Assembly (NCBI GenBank): GCA_963575655.1
Contig: CAUYTY010000055.1
Coordinates: 1 to 51,875, forward strand
Direction of reading: 5' to 3'
Length of the DNA stretch: 51,875 nucleotides
From: Gammaproteobacteria bacterium
GTDB lineage: Bacteria; Pseudomonadota; Gammaproteobacteria; CAIRSR01
A model generated the notes under the pieces. It did no database searches, was not told where the DNA came from, and saw only the letters and a list, made by a program, of their open reading frames with translations. Of this stretch, positions 16,776 to 27,933 are shown one piece after another (position 1 is the stretch's first letter; the number at the start of each line of letters is the position of its first letter). The translations under genes were made by a program, and so were the position numbers.

Positions 16776-17876
16776 TTAGTGTCCGCTGCTCCGCATGGCC
16801 TCGTTGGACATTGCCTTCATGACATTATCCGCCTGCATTTCATAGGGTGGCCAGAACTTTGCCTGATCAAAGAAGTTGGGATTTGCCTCGATCAAGGGAT
16901 TCTTGACCTCGTTGGTCACGGCTACCATCGATAAACCATTGACTACGCGATTCTGTACGGCTGGGGTCAGGAAATAGTCGATAAATGTATAGGCCGCTTG
17001 GAGTTTGTTGCCCTTGACACTGCTGTGGATGTTCATCGTATCCATCCATACCGTATTACCTTCCTTGAATTCTACCAACTCCCATTGCTCGCCCTTGGCG
17101 CGTAACCCCGCGATTTCGATACCGTAGCTGGCGACGAGGTGTAGATTGTCTGGAAATTCCGGAGCGGCATCCCAAAAGGCACCCACTTGGCCATAGAGTT
17201 GATTAAGTTTGGCCTGTGTCTCGGATTTCTTATCGGTGAGTTTAACGACCTCGTCGCGATTGCCTTTAACGATCAGGTCATTGATATAGAAAGGTGATTT
17301 GCCCATTGCCATCAGCACTAGAGCGATATTGGGCTGGATCTGACCTTTGGTCAGTGACAATCGCCCTTTCCACTTAGGGTCAAGAAGGTCATTCAAACTT
17401 TTCGGCATTTCTTGGGGCTGAACTTTTTTGGTATTGGCCCAGATACCGTAGGCGCCGCCACCAAATGGTACATAAAGCGGTTTACCCGCCTGGACACCCA
17501 TTGGAATCTCGCGGAGTGATGGCAAGACCTTTCCATAATTGGAGAGTTTGCTCGTATCGATGGGCTGAAGTAGCTTGGCGGTTTTTTCCTGATTCATCTT
17601 GATGTAATTCAACGTCAAGAAGGAGAGATCCGCAGCATCAGAGCGTAAAATATTGAACATTTGATCTGGGCCTTCTGCCCAGGGTTTGATAACCTCAATG
17701 CGGACCGGGTTCCCCGCTTTTTCTAGTAACCGGTCGATTGCAGCAATATCTTCGTTGGCAACGTAACCTTCCCATGCAAACACATGGAGTTTGTTATCGT
17801 CGGCATAAATGGATGAACCAAAGGTTAGGATTACGAATCCCCAGGCCAAAATTAAAGCATTACCAAACTTCTTCAT
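16776..17876 (-). CDS. PotD/PotF-like ABC transporter substrate-binding protein
   Basis: A 366-residue periplasmic solute-binding protein of the spermidine/putrescine (PotD/PotF) class. The signal peptide covers residues 1-25 (MKKFGNALILAWGFVILTFG, then SIYA). The mature start KLHVFAWEGYV resembles the (L/V)xxYNWxxYI opening of PotD. Other marks are VPFGGGAYGIWANTKKV, LNDLLDPKWKGRLSL, AFWDAAPEF and a C-terminal YEMQADNVMKA. The ligand-site aromatic/acidic residues cannot be assigned by eye, so the substrate (polyamine or another small compound) is open. No permease or ATPase gene is adjacent, which makes it an orphan binding protein. An AGGAGAT ribosome site just before ATG 17876 supports the start. 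Confidence 0.88.
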   Translation of the reverse strand: MKKFGNALILAWGFVILTFGSSIYADDNKLHVFAWEGYVANEDIAAIDRLLEKAGNPVRIEVIKPWAEGPDQMFNILRSDAADLSFLTLNYIKMNQEKTAKLLQPIDTSKLSNYGKVLPSLREIPMGVQAGKPLYVPFGGGAYGIWANTKKVQPQEMPKSLNDLLDPKWKGRLSLTKGQIQPNIALVLMAMGKSPFYINDLIVKGNRDEVVKLTDKKSETQAKLNQLYGQVGAFWDAAPEFPDNLHLVASYGIEIAGLRAKGEQWELVEFKEGNTVWMDTMNIHSSVKGNKLQAAYTFIDYFLTPAVQNRVVNGLSMVAVTNEVKNPLIEANPNFFDQAKFWPPYEMQADNVMKAMSNEAMRSSGH

Positions 17877-17967
17877 GACAATCTCCTGTGATGGTAGCTA
17901 CGAATATGATTGAATAATATCAACGTTACCTTGAAACTCCGCCATTAAAAACAATGCTCCCGCTTAT

Positions 17968-18058
17968 CTGGTTCAAATGCGGTGAGAAACGAAAAGCTCT
18001 CTCCCTCCTGGAAAGGGGCATTTTCGTTCTTCATCGCATAGGCAGCAACTTTGGTTAA
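17968..18058. mobile_element. Family B MITE, degenerate copy
   Basis: The right half (GGCAGCAACTTTGGTTAA) and part of the core (ATGCGGTGAGAAACGAAAAG, CTCTCTCCCTCC) match copies 1 and 2, but the left end is eroded to CTGGTTCAAATGCGG. It lies between the PotD-like and PreP-like genes. Confidence 0.65.
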
Positions 18059-18070
18059 ATAGCAATTTCC

Positions 18071-20986
18071 CTATATCTGTCGTACTACCAATCCCAATTT
18101 TTCGCCTTCCCGCTCTAACGTCGTGGGGTCACTTACTACCGCTACGCTTGCCTTTTCCGGGTTGAGATAGAGTGCGCCGACTCGGCGCAGATCGTCGATC
18201 GTTACTTGCAGTACTCGTGCGCGGAAGTCACGACGTTGCGTTGGAGTGCGGCCGTAAAGGCTACTCAGATAGGCGCCAATCGCCTCTCCTGCTGGGCTGT
18301 CGGGGCGGTCGATGGCGCCAATGACCCCAAGACACGCCTCCTCCAAGGCTCGTGTCGGATAGTCACCACGCGCCAACCATTCCAAGGAACGGTCGAAATC
18401 CTCCAAAGTCTCGGCCAAACGTGGGTCGCGGTAGGAATAAAAGCGAAAGACACCGGTATCTCCATCGTAACCAGCCCCGCCCCCATAGGCCCCGCCCTTT
18501 TCGCGAATAGCCCGGTGGAGATGACCATTGCGCAGAAAGGTACCGAGTACGGTCAAAGCGGGGGCGTCTGGGTGGCCAAGGGCAACGGTGGCATAGGCCT
18601 TGGCACAAAAATTAACCTGGGTCGAGGTCGCCCAACCCTCGCGTACCGCTCCCATTGGGGCGGGAGCGACCAAGGATGTGGCGTCTTCTACCGAGAGGTT
18701 ACCCGCCCACACCGATGTTGCCGCAGCCAGTACCGCGTCTCGGTTAGCGTCCTCACCGACCAAGAGGAGGCGGCGCGGTGCGGCGGCGATGGTCTCCGCC
18801 AAAAAGGCAAGACGGGCGGCAAAGGCCTCTAGTTCCCCGTCGTCGTCCAAACGATCATCAAGGGCCTTGAGTCGAACCAAACCGAGCAACCCCCCCCAGC
18901 GATGGGACAGTCTGGCCACTGCCGAAAGACCGGCAGCCGCTGCGACCATCGCCAGGACATGGCCGTGGTCGGTAACCGAAGACTCGCGGGAGAGTCGCGA
19001 CTGGGCTACCAGTTCGCGCAGTCGGTCAAGTTCGTTAAAGCGCGGGTCGAACAAAGTTTCCCACAACAAGTGAGTAAGGGCGGCGTGGTTGCGAGTCAAT
19101 GCTTTACCCGAGATGACGAACAAACCTCGGGTCTGGGTCACGTCGTCGACCGTAGCGCGTAGGGCATGGGCCGTCCGTATTCCACCGGTCACTGCCGCTT
19201 GGAGGGATTGCGTCGTCAGATAGTCGCGACCAGCGGAACCCACCTCGGTGAGACATTCACTAAACAGCGGTAAATCATCAATCTGTCCAGGGTCGAGGAC
19301 CGGCAAATCAAGAATGATTTGCTGGTACACCAAACCGTTAGTCCCCTGGCCGTACCAAGCGGCTGGCATCCCCGCCAGACGAATCCTTTCCCCTTCTGCA
19401 ATACGCAAGTCGGCAGGTACATCCGCCAATCCCACGCGCGGCAACAGTTCGGGATCATCCGAATGCCCCTGGCGTGCGGCAAGTTGTTGTGCCTGCTCGA
19501 TTAATTGCGTACGACCGGCAGCATCCAAGGTTGCCCCCAGGTGTGCCAAGCGTTCCTGCTCTTGGGTACGGCGGTAGGCATCCAGCTCCGTATCGGGATA
19601 GAGGGCGACACGTACTCGATGTGGATTCTCCAATAACCAAGTACGCACCAGGTTGGGGATAAAGCTCTCGTCCTCGACACGACGATGTAACTCGGCAAGG
19701 GCTGGGTCGATATCCAATGCTGCGATCGGGTCACCACCGTGCAGGGTGCGGCCCAACGTATTGACCAGGAGACGTAGGCCATAAGGGAAACCACCCCCCA
19801 AAATTTCCCGCTGGCTCAATTCCAATTGGTGCAGTACAGCATCCACATGCGCACGAGGTACACCATGCTCCACCACCTCACGCAATACGGACAGCACCAG
19901 TTCTTCGACCGCTGCCGCATCTTTGCGCTCGGAACCCTCCAATCCGCAGGAAAAAGTCATCTCTCGCGAAGAATCGTCCAGGCCACACAACTCAGAGGGG
20001 GCGCTACCAAGGTTTGAGGTTTCCAGGGCACGTAGCAACGGCGAGGCGCTATTGTCGAGCAGTACCCCGGAGAGCAAGTGGGCCGTGAGATAGTCCAGTG
20101 GGTCAGTGCAAGGACGCAGCAACCAGCCCACAACCACATGGGTACGCCGCGCAGTCTTCTCGGTAGGCTCTAGGGCATAGGGCGCTTCCACGGTAAGCGG
20201 GACTGGGTAGCGACGCTCATCAGGTACCGCAAGGTCCATTGGTTGCGCGGTAAAACGACTCAGGGCGTATTCCTCAAACCAAGCGTGGTGCTGAGCCACC
20301 GGAAGATCGCCGTAGGTCATGAATACTGCATTGGACGGGTGATAATGGCGACGATGAAAATCAACCAACTGATCATGAGTCAGATTGGGGATAACCTCAG
20401 GCTCTCCACCACTATTGTGGTGGTAGGTTATCGTAGGAAATAGATGACTCTGGAGGGTTTGGGCAAGACGCCTGGATGGTGCACTCATTGCGCCTTTCAT
20501 CTCGTTGTAGACCACCCCCTTGTAGATCAATCCACTGTCAGGATTCGTCGCATCTTCGGGTTCTACCCGATGACCCTCTTGGGAAAAATCCAGAGGATTG
20601 AGCAGCGGGAAAAAGGTGGCGTCCAGGTAGACCTGTAGAAGATTATGAAAATCCTTACGATTGCAACTCGCGAAAGGATATGCGGTCCAGTCTGAGGCAG
20701 TAAAGGCGTTCATGAAGGTATTGAGCGAGCGCCGCACCATCATAAAGAACGGGTCACGTACCGGATAGCGTTGGCTCCCGCACAGGGTAGTGTGTTCCAG
20801 AATGTGGGCCACCCCCGTGGAATCCGTGGGCACAGTCAGAAAGGCTACCAGAAAGGCATTATTGTCATCTTCGGCAGCCAGATGAAAGTGACGCGCACCA
20901 GTAACCCGATGACGATATTCCTCAACGGTTAGATTCAACGATGGTACTTCTTGACGCCGCAACAGGGAAAAGGTTTCGTTACTCAT
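18071..20986 (-). CDS. PreP-like M16C zinc metallopeptidase
   Basis: A 971-residue insulinase-family protease (subfamily M16C, presequence-protease type). The inverted zinc motif HILEH is in VAHILEHTTLCGSQRYPVRD near residue 70, and the following AFTASDWTAYPFASCNRKDF is typical of PreP. The two homologous halves and a long helical hinge give the usual length of about 970 residues. The C-terminal half has REKGGAYGGGAGYDGDTGVF, which holds the conserved Arg/Tyr pair of the substrate site. The enzyme forms a closed chamber that degrades unfolded peptides. No signal peptide is seen, so it is probably cytoplasmic. I prefer ATG 20986 (MSNETFSLL) to the GTG three codons upstream. It is monocistronic. 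Confidence 0.9.
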   Translation of the reverse strand: MSNETFSLLRRQEVPSLNLTVEEYRHRVTGARHFHLAAEDDNNAFLVAFLTVPTDSTGVAHILEHTTLCGSQRYPVRDPFFMMVRRSLNTFMNAFTASDWTAYPFASCNRKDFHNLLQVYLDATFFPLLNPLDFSQEGHRVEPEDATNPDSGLIYKGVVYNEMKGAMSAPSRRLAQTLQSHLFPTITYHHNSGGEPEVIPNLTHDQLVDFHRRHYHPSNAVFMTYGDLPVAQHHAWFEEYALSRFTAQPMDLAVPDERRYPVPLTVEAPYALEPTEKTARRTHVVVGWLLRPCTDPLDYLTAHLLSGVLLDNSASPLLRALETSNLGSAPSELCGLDDSSREMTFSCGLEGSERKDAAAVEELVLSVLREVVEHGVPRAHVDAVLHQLELSQREILGGGFPYGLRLLVNTLGRTLHGGDPIAALDIDPALAELHRRVEDESFIPNLVRTWLLENPHRVRVALYPDTELDAYRRTQEQERLAHLGATLDAAGRTQLIEQAQQLAARQGHSDDPELLPRVGLADVPADLRIAEGERIRLAGMPAAWYGQGTNGLVYQQIILDLPVLDPGQIDDLPLFSECLTEVGSAGRDYLTTQSLQAAVTGGIRTAHALRATVDDVTQTRGLFVISGKALTRNHAALTHLLWETLFDPRFNELDRLRELVAQSRLSRESSVTDHGHVLAMVAAAAGLSAVARLSHRWGGLLGLVRLKALDDRLDDDGELEAFAARLAFLAETIAAAPRRLLLVGEDANRDAVLAAATSVWAGNLSVEDATSLVAPAPMGAVREGWATSTQVNFCAKAYATVALGHPDAPALTVLGTFLRNGHLHRAIREKGGAYGGGAGYDGDTGVFRFYSYRDPRLAETLEDFDRSLEWLARGDYPTRALEEACLGVIGAIDRPDSPAGEAIGAYLSSLYGRTPTQRRDFRARVLQVTIDDLRRVGALYLNPEKASVAVVSDPTTLEREGEKLGLVVRQI

Positions 20987-21072
20987 TACTATCACTCACA
21001 GTACCAACAGGTAGAGGCGCCAAGAACAGCGCAGGAAGAGAAAAAGGATCGGGAGATCAATGAATTTTTAAT

Positions 21073-21120
21073 TAACTCAAGTTGCTACCTATGGTCTGAT
21101 TCAATTCCTTGAGTTGTAAC
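21073..21120. repeat. Family B left end, partial copy
   Basis: TAACTCAAGTTGCTACCTATGG matches the family B left end. The expected right end is reduced to something like TTCCTTGAGTTGTAAC at about 21106-21120. It lies just downstream of the aroB stop codon. Confidence 0.55.
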
Positions 21121-21131
21121 CTTTTTTAAAC

Positions 21132-22205
21132 TCAGGTAGCCTCTAGGGTCTCCCGCAGCGTATCGATCGGGTAGTTAGCAGTGACGATTGCGGTGCCGAT
21201 GGCTTGTAACAATACTAAGCGTATTTGCCCATCCAAAACTTTTTTATCCACTGCCATGAGATCCAAAAACTGTTCGGGGGAAAGGCTGGCAGGGGTACGG
21301 TAGGGAAGGTGGGCACGGATGAGGAGGGTCTTAATACGTGCCACCTCTTCCTGACTGATCCAGCCTAGGCGCTGCGAGAGGTCGGCGGCCATGGCCATTC
21401 CAGTTGCAACCGCCTCTCCGTGGAGCCAAGCGCCATAGCCAAGTCCAGTTTCAATGGCATGGCCAAAGGTGTGTCCCAAGTTGAGTAAGGCGCGGCGACC
21501 GGATTCAAATTCATCGGCAGCGACTACCTCGGCCTTGTCGCGGCAGGAACGCTCGATGGCGAAGGCTAGGCTCTGAGGGTGGCGTGCCAGCAGCTCCTCC
21601 AGATGGGTCTCTAGCCAGGTGTAAAAATCAGCATCGCCGAGAATGCCGTACTTGATGACTTCGGCGAGACCAGCAGCAAGCTGGCGGTCATCTAGGGTGT
21701 TCAGGGTTGTGGTGTCGGCCAACACGAGGCGGGGCTGGTGAAAAGCGCCAATCATGTTTTTGCCGAGCGGATGGTTGACCCCGGTCTTGCCTCCCACTGA
21801 AGAGTCTACCTGGGCAAGTAACGTGGTCGGCACCTGGATGAAGTCCACCCCGCGTTGGTAGGCCGCAGCAGCAAAACCGACCATATCTCCGATTACCCCC
21901 CCTCCCAGAGCCAGCAAGGTACAGCGACGGTCGAAACGTGCCCGAAGCAGGGCATCAAAAATACCGCCGAGAACTTCCAGGGTTTTGTATTCCTCTCCAT
22001 CGGGTAGTACCAGGGTTTCGCACTGCCACGAGGCAAGGGCGCTACGCACCTGGTCCAGATACAGAGGTGCGACGGTCTCGTTAGTGACCACCATCACCTG
22101 TCTACCCCGGAGGTGAGGGGCGTAAAGCTCGGTGCGTCCCAATAGATTCGTACCGATGTGGATGGGATAACTACGGTTACCCAACGCTACTTGTACTGTG
22201 TTCAT
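21132..22205 (-). CDS. aroB: 3-dehydroquinate synthase
   Basis: AroB cyclises DAHP to 3-dehydroquinate, the second step of the shikimate pathway, with NAD+ and a divalent metal. The 357-residue product shows the NAD-binding region [20 protein letters not shown], the glycine-rich [17 protein letters not shown], the active-site run [20 protein letters not shown] and NHPLGKN, the metal ligand in AEVIKYG, and the His pair in [11 protein letters not shown]. Its ATG (22203-22205) overlaps the aroK stop in an ATGA arrangement, so translation is coupled. This is the standard aroK-aroB order of gammaproteobacteria; damX/dam do not follow here. Confidence 0.96.
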   Translation of the reverse strand: MNTVQVALGNRSYPIHIGTNLLGRTELYAPHLRGRQVMVVTNETVAPLYLDQVRSALASWQCETLVLPDGEEYKTLEVLGGIFDALLRARFDRRCTLLALGGGVIGDMVGFAAAAYQRGVDFIQVPTTLLAQVDSSVGGKTGVNHPLGKNMIGAFHQPRLVLADTTTLNTLDDRQLAAGLAEVIKYGILGDADFYTWLETHLEELLARHPQSLAFAIERSCRDKAEVVAADEFESGRRALLNLGHTFGHAIETGLGYGAWLHGEAVATGMAMAADLSQRLGWISQEEVARIKTLLIRAHLPYRTPASLSPEQFLDLMAVDKKVLDGQIRLVLLQAIGTAIVTANYPIDTLRETLEAT

Positions 22206-22837
22206 GGGTCCACGGAGGGAGGAGGCGAGGAGGTAGAGGGAGAGTAACGACTGACTTGTCGTAACAATTCCCTAGTTACAATGCGGATGCTGCGATTACT
22301 GGTGTCCAGGATCACGTCTGCCACCTCTCGATACAAGGGGTCGCGGACCTCCAGGAGTTGGCAGAGTCGGGCACGTGCATCGACCCCCTGGAGGAGGGGA
22401 CGTTTATGGGTACGATCGTGGGTGGTGCGATTCACCAGGATCTCCACCGGTGCCCGCAGGTAGACTACGCAGCCGCGAGCCCTTAGACAGGCACGGTTAT
22501 CTGCATCGAGTACGACGCCACCACCGGTAGCAAGTATCAGACCTTTTTTGGCGGTTAGCTCATCGATGATCGCTTTCTCTCGAGATCGGAAGCCTGCCTC
22601 GCCTTCCCGTTCGAAAATGACGGGAATACTGACTCCGGTGCGTGCCTCGATTGCCCGATCACTGTCCTCAAAAGGAAGACGCAACGCACGAGCGAGCTGA
22701 CGCCCGACCGTCGTCTTGCCAGCCCCCATGAGCCCCACGAGAAAAATGTTATGTACCCCTTTCATGGCGGCAGTAATGCCAGTCTTGTCGAGAGAAATCA
22801 AGTTCTGGACAGGCATTCGTCCACATTTGTTGTTCAC
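22202..22837 (-). CDS. aroK: Shikimate kinase
   Basis: AroK phosphorylates shikimate at O3. Motifs are the Walker A loop [15 protein letters not shown], the shikimate-binding DSD ([13 protein letters not shown]), [22 protein letters not shown] and the lid RPLLQG. The open frame has 211 residues starting at a GTG. Homology begins only at [18 protein letters not shown] (ATG 22765), so the true protein may have 187 residues; neither start has a clear ribosome site. The tail after LLRQVSRYS is Ser/Pro-rich and unconserved. It is translationally coupled to aroB and divergent from rsmD, with only 17 bp between the open frames. Confidence 0.95.
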   Translation of the reverse strand: MNNKCGRMPVQNLISLDKTGITAAMKGVHNIFLVGLMGAGKTTVGRQLARALRLPFEDSDRAIEARTGVSIPVIFEREGEAGFRSREKAIIDELTAKKGLILATGGGVVLDADNRACLRARGCVVYLRAPVEILVNRTTHDRTHKRPLLQGVDARARLCQLLEVRDPLYREVADVILDTSNRSIRIVTRELLRQVSRYSPSTSSPPPSVDP

Positions 22838-22854
22838 GGCAACGAGGAGGTGAG

Positions 22855-23439
22855 ATGAGCCTGCGGGGTTCGAATCAACTACGCATCATCGGTGGGCAGT
22901 GGCGAGGTCGCCGCTTACCCTTTCCCGACGCTGTGGGGTTACGTCCCACCCCGGATCGAGTGCGTGAGACTTTGTTCAACTGGCTCCAGGGGGTGGTGAC
23001 TGGGGCGCGTTGTCTGGACCTCTTCGCCGGCAGTGGCGCCCTGGGGCTGGAGGCGCTGTCCCGAGGCGCCGCAAAGACCGTATTGGTAGAGCACAATCCG
23101 ATGGTGGCTACGGCCCTACGCAAACACTTGGTACAACTAGATACCGTGGGGCATGGGCAGGTCGTACAGGCCGATGCGATGAACTACCTACAAGGCCCCT
23201 CCCAACCTTTCGATATCGTCTTCCTAGACCCCCCCTTTCACCAAGGTTGGATCGCCCGTTGTTGCCCGCTCCTCGAGGAGCGGGGCTGGCTTGCCCAAGG
23301 GGCTTGGATCTACCTGGAGACCGAGGTCGGACTCTCGCCAGAACCTCTGCCTCTCGGCTGGGAGCTGGTTCGCACTCGCCAGGCCGGACAGGTGGGTTAT
23401 CACTTGGCACGGTACCTACCTATTGATTCCCCGCCATAA
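22855..23439 (+). CDS. rsmD: 16S rRNA (guanine966-N2)-methyltransferase
   Basis: RsmD methylates G966 of 16S rRNA in the small ribosomal subunit. The 194-residue protein has the family opening LRIIGGQWRGRRLPFPDAVG followed by LRPTPDRVRETLFNWL, the SAM-binding motif CLDLFAGSGALGLEALSRGA, and the catalytic (D/N)PP(F/Y) motif as FLDPPFHQGW. A GAGG ribosome site sits 6-7 bases before ATG 22855. The order rsmD-coaD-ferredoxin is conserved in gammaproteobacteria, which supports all three calls. The short divergent gap to aroK means both promoters overlap the coding starts or lie within them. Confidence 0.95.
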   Translation: MSLRGSNQLRIIGGQWRGRRLPFPDAVGLRPTPDRVRETLFNWLQGVVTGARCLDLFAGSGALGLEALSRGAAKTVLVEHNPMVATALRKHLVQLDTVGHGQVVQADAMNYLQGPSQPFDIVFLDPPFHQGWIARCCPLLEERGWLAQGAWIYLETEVGLSPEPLPLGWELVRTRQAGQVGYHLARYLPIDSPP

Positions 23440-23586
23440 CTATTGTGCTAGCCATTACCTCGGTTAGTGCTATCCCTAGCAAGGAAAGTGGGGACCTTAC
23501 TAGAAAGCTTGCTGATAGCACAGGCAGAATAGTCGCGTGCTGGTTTTGCGAGACCTTACCTGTTTTTGAGCACAAAAGAAAAATGA

Positions 23587-24773
<1,187 letters not shown>

Positions 24774-24947
24774 GTTCCTTGCGTACTTCGGTCGTAGCTG
24801 TTCATTCCTCCTCCCGTTGGGAAGGGATGAATGATTACCTTCGGTCAACCTCGATACCGAACTCAGCCCCCTCGTTGGGAATCGTTCTACTGTCAAGGTA
24901 GAGCACTAAAACGAGTGTCGAGACCCTGTACAACGGTACCGCCGAGA

Positions 24948-24981
24948 AGAAGCCCCCCTTGTGGGGGCTTCTTTGTTTTTT
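24948..24981 (+). terminator. Rho-independent terminator downstream of yfhL
   Basis: The stem AGAAGCCCCC / GGGGGCTTCT has 10 perfect pairs with a CTTGT loop and is followed by TTGTTTTTT. It is 175 bp past the yfhL stop and is the clearest intrinsic terminator in the window. Confidence 0.9.
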
Positions 24982-25063
24982 GGGGGTACGTCAAACGCAT
25001 CTTCCTTTTGCCGGGTAGCGAAAGTCGATTTCAGTCATGGGTTTCATGCCACGGAAGACCAGG

Positions 25064-25136
25064 GTTTCAAAGCCAGAGCGTTGCCCTGGACTGATATACC
25101 AACGCGTCGTTGGTGTGTCTAAAGGTCACGACTCAC
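25064..25136 (+). repeat. 73-bp dispersed repeat, copy 1
   Basis: GTTTCAAAGCCAGAGCGTTG, then CCCTGGACTGATATACCAAC and so on to CTAAAGGTCACGACTCACC, aligns without gaps over most of its length to the complement of 26417-26489. A shorter related piece is at about 1815-1852. It is non-coding. The neighbouring stretch 24982-25496 contains no other feature I recognise. Confidence 0.7.
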
Positions 25137-25496
25137 CCCATCCGTATAACTTTACGCCGCTGGCCATCAGCACCATACGACCACATACCACGACTTCTGG
25201 TTTGAGCTCCTGATGTTTCACCGGTCACACGATGCGGGATCATCGCGGGATGCATTCCTACGCAGGGGCATGGAAACGATGACTAAGTAAACGAAGGCAC
25301 GAGTGAAGTGGATAGCCGAATCGTACCTTACCGTGGAGGAGGAGTCACTGCATGATGTGGTTTTGTCGGAATGAAGGCGCAATATCTTGCGTTTCTGATG
25401 CCGTTCTTCAAAAATTTCAGAGAACCGAAATGAGGTTGTGGTCGTCATTTTTGGGGATCATGATGCAGTTTTTTAGCAGCATTTTTCTTTTTCCCA

Positions 25497-25525
25497 TTGA
25501 CGGATATGTACGGCATCATTATATT
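25497..25525 (+). promoter_or_regulatory. Sigma70 promoter of the H-NS family gene
   Basis: The -35 box TTGACG (25497-25502) and the -10 box TATATT (25520-25525) are separated by 17 bases, near the consensus. Transcription would start near 25532, leaving a leader of about 70 bases before ATG 25601. A T-rich tract upstream (TTTTTTAGCAGCATTTTTCT) could act as an UP-like or curved element. Confidence 0.75.
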
Positions 25526-25600
25526 TAGGGTGTGCTGTGTTTCTTGATAGCAATGAACCCCGAAATTCCCAATCGTCCACGATACCCGAAGGAGAATCAT

Positions 25601-25972
25601 ATGGATCTCAATCTGTCACAACTGTCTGTAGCCGAGCTTGCCGATCTACGCAAGCGCCTTGAAAATGACCTGAAGAACCGCGCCGTTCAGGAGAAAAAAG
25701 CTGTTCAAAGGGAACACGAAGAGAAGCGCCGCGCCATCGTGAAGCAAGTTCACGAACTGGTCGGTGCTCACGGGCTCAGCCTGGATGATGTAATGAAACA
25801 ACGTCAGCCTCGTGGATCACGTCGTACCGAGGATGCCGATCTACCCAAGCCGCCCCCCAAGTACCGCAATCCGCTTGATGCAGCTCAGACTTGGGCCGGC
25901 AAAGGTCGCAAGCCGAATTGGTTGGTAGCGCTGCTTCAGCAGGGTAGAACGCTAGAAGAGTTTGCCGTCTGA
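25601..25972 (+). CDS. H-NS family nucleoid-associated protein
   Basis: A 123-residue H-NS-like DNA-binding protein. The N-terminal half is a coiled-coil oligomerisation domain (LSVAELADLRKRLENDLKNR, then KKAVQREHEEKRRAIVKQV). A linker (QRQPRGSRRTEDADLPKPPP) leads to the C-terminal DNA-binding domain KYRNPLDAAQTWAGKGRKPN followed by WLVALLQQGRTLEEF. The hallmark loop TWxGxGRxPxW is present. Such proteins silence AT-rich, often horizontally acquired, DNA. The ribosome site AAGGAG lies 7-8 bases before ATG 25601. It has its own strong promoter and no partner genes. Confidence 0.92.
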   Translation: MDLNLSQLSVAELADLRKRLENDLKNRAVQEKKAVQREHEEKRRAIVKQVHELVGAHGLSLDDVMKQRQPRGSRRTEDADLPKPPPKYRNPLDAAQTWAGKGRKPNWLVALLQQGRTLEEFAV

Positions 25973-26548
25973 TTGAACAGAGCCATTGTCGTCCGTTACC
26001 TTTCTCTCCAAGGGAGGAAAAGGGAACGGATGGCGAAGGGGTGTTATTCAGAATGAGTAAAGGGAGGCGTTGATATTGTGGCGGCTTTTTGCAGTGGGAC
26101 TGCCGCCTCACGCTGGTAACCTGGTCTACTCGTAGCACCGCACCCCAGTGCGGCGATTGACGGTGAGAAAGCGCAGCAAACCGCACTGGGGGCGGGCGCT
26201 TCCTCTGATTCTTTTTGTCTCCGCCGTTCTTCCATAAACTGGAAAGTGATTGGTTGAGGTAGCGTTTTCCCTCTGGCCGCATTCAAAGCGCAAAATAGCG
26301 AACAACTACATCACGTAGCGGATAACCAAGCATTGTTCTCGAAAACCTGAAAGGCATTTCAGGTCTCGACGTTTCTTATTCCATAACTGGTCATCCGCAT
26401 AAAGTCGCACAGACAGTGTGAATCGTGGCCTTTAGGCGCGCCAACGGCGCATCGGCACACCACCCCAGGGCAACGCTCCGGGTTTGAAGTTACTCCAGAA
26501 AAATCGTGCCCTGGAAGGGCGTGGATACGGCTAGAAGTAGTTCCCCTC
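25973..26548. other. Gene-free gap with an inverted repeat
   Basis: No protein is recognised. The segment 26135-26195 has CACCCCAGTGCGG and CCGCACTGGGGGCG as inverted arms about 30 bases apart, enclosing GATTGACGGTGAGAAAGCGC. The dispersed repeat copy 2 occupies 26417-26489. The remainder shows nothing I recognise. Confidence 0.5.
26417..26489 (-). repeat. 73-bp dispersed repeat, copy 2
   Basis: On the minus strand it reads CTTCAAACCCGGAGCGTTGC, then CCTGGGGTGGTGTGCCGATG and on to CTAAAGGCCACGATTCAC, matching copy 1 at 25064-25136. The two copies are in opposite orientation about 1.3 kb apart and flank the H-NS family gene. Confidence 0.7.
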
Positions 26549-27889
26549 CTAGTACGCCAACATTTTTTCCAGGTAATGGATGTTGGTGCCCCCCTGCTCG
26601 AAATTCGCGTCATCCAGGATGAGTTGATGGAGAGAGATATTGGTCTTGATGCCTTCTATCACAATTTCAGCAAGAGCATTGCGCATCCGGGCGATGGCTC
26701 GTACGCGATCCTCGCCGTGGGCGATAATTTTGCCGATGAGGGAGTCGTAATAGGGGGGGACTCGGTAGCCGGTATAGAGATGCGAATCTACTCGAATACC
26801 GGGGCCACCTGGGGCATGGTACATCGTCACGGTACCGGGCGAAGGGATGAAACGCTCCGGGTCTTCGGCGTTGATACGGCACTCAATGGCGTGGCCACGC
26901 CAGGTAATGTCCTCCTGACGGTAGGCCAGAGGCTCGCCGGCCGCGATGCGAATCTGCTCGCGAACGATATCCACCCCGGTGACCATCTCCGTAATCGGAT
27001 GCTCCACCTGGACTCGAGTATTCATCTCGATGAAGTAGAAGTGCCCGTCCTGGTATAAAAATTCGAAGGTACCGGCCCCACGATAGCCAACCTCGAGGCA
27101 GGCCTGGGCGCAACGAGCCCCCATTCGATCACGCATCTCCCAGGTAATGCCGGGAGCCGGACATTCCTCTACCACCTTCTGATGGCGACGTTGCATCGAG
27201 CAATCGCGTTCCCCGAGATGGATGGCATTGCCGTGAGTGTCGGCAAGTACCTGGAATTCCACATGACGGGGATTGTCCAGGTAGCGCTCCATATAGACCA
27301 TGGAGTTTCCAAAGGAGTTACTGGCCTCGGTTCGGGTGAGCGAGATCGCGGTGATCAGATTGGCCTCGCTATGCACCACGCGCATCCCGCGTCCACCACC
27401 ACCACCCACAGCCTTGATGATGAGGGGATAACCGATCTCCCGAGCGATACGAATATTCTCCTCTTCGTCCTCGCCTAGAGCGCCATCAGAACCCGGCACC
27501 GTCGGAACACCGGCACGCTTCATGGCCAGAATGGCCTGAACTTTATCCCCCATCATGCGGATATTGTCAGGACGCGGCCCAATAAAGACAAAACCACTAT
27601 GTTCGACCCGTTCAGCAAAATCAGCGTTTTCGGAGAGAAAGCCATAGCCAGGGTGGATGGCGCTCGCATCGGTTACCTCTGCGGCGCTAATTACCGCCGG
27701 AACATTTAGGTAACTCCCGGAGGCTACCGGGGGACCAATGCACACCGACTCGTCGGCCAGTCGGACATGTTTCAGGTCACGGTCGGCCGTGGAATGTACG
27801 GCCACCGTGCGAATGTCCATCTCATGGCAGGCACGTAAAATGCGCAGGGCGATCTCCCCGCGATTAGCAATGACAACTTTTTTGATCAT
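26549..27889 (-). CDS. accC: Acetyl-CoA carboxylase, biotin carboxylase subunit
   Basis: AccC carboxylates the biotin of AccB with ATP and bicarbonate at the start of fatty acid synthesis. The 446-residue protein has the N-terminal biotin-carboxylase fold ([20 protein letters not shown]), the ATP-grasp glycine loop [34 protein letters not shown], the catalytic [14 protein letters not shown] and the C-terminal [17 protein letters not shown]. Length and motifs are complete. It follows accB by about 45 bp on the minus strand. The order aroQ-accB-accC is typical of gammaproteobacteria and implies one transcript. Confidence 0.97.
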   Translation of the reverse strand: MIKKVVIANRGEIALRILRACHEMDIRTVAVHSTADRDLKHVRLADESVCIGPPVASGSYLNVPAVISAAEVTDASAIHPGYGFLSENADFAERVEHSGFVFIGPRPDNIRMMGDKVQAILAMKRAGVPTVPGSDGALGEDEEENIRIAREIGYPLIIKAVGGGGGRGMRVVHSEANLITAISLTRTEASNSFGNSMVYMERYLDNPRHVEFQVLADTHGNAIHLGERDCSMQRRHQKVVEECPAPGITWEMRDRMGARCAQACLEVGYRGAGTFEFLYQDGHFYFIEMNTRVQVEHPITEMVTGVDIVREQIRIAAGEPLAYRQEDITWRGHAIECRINAEDPERFIPSPGTVTMYHAPGGPGIRVDSHLYTGYRVPPYYDSLIGKIIAHGEDRVRAIARMRNALAEIVIEGIKTNISLHQLILDDANFEQGGTNIHYLEKMLAY

Positions 27890-27933
27890 CGGGGGCGTGG
27901 AAAGAGGGAAGGAGTGAAGTCACTCGATGACAA

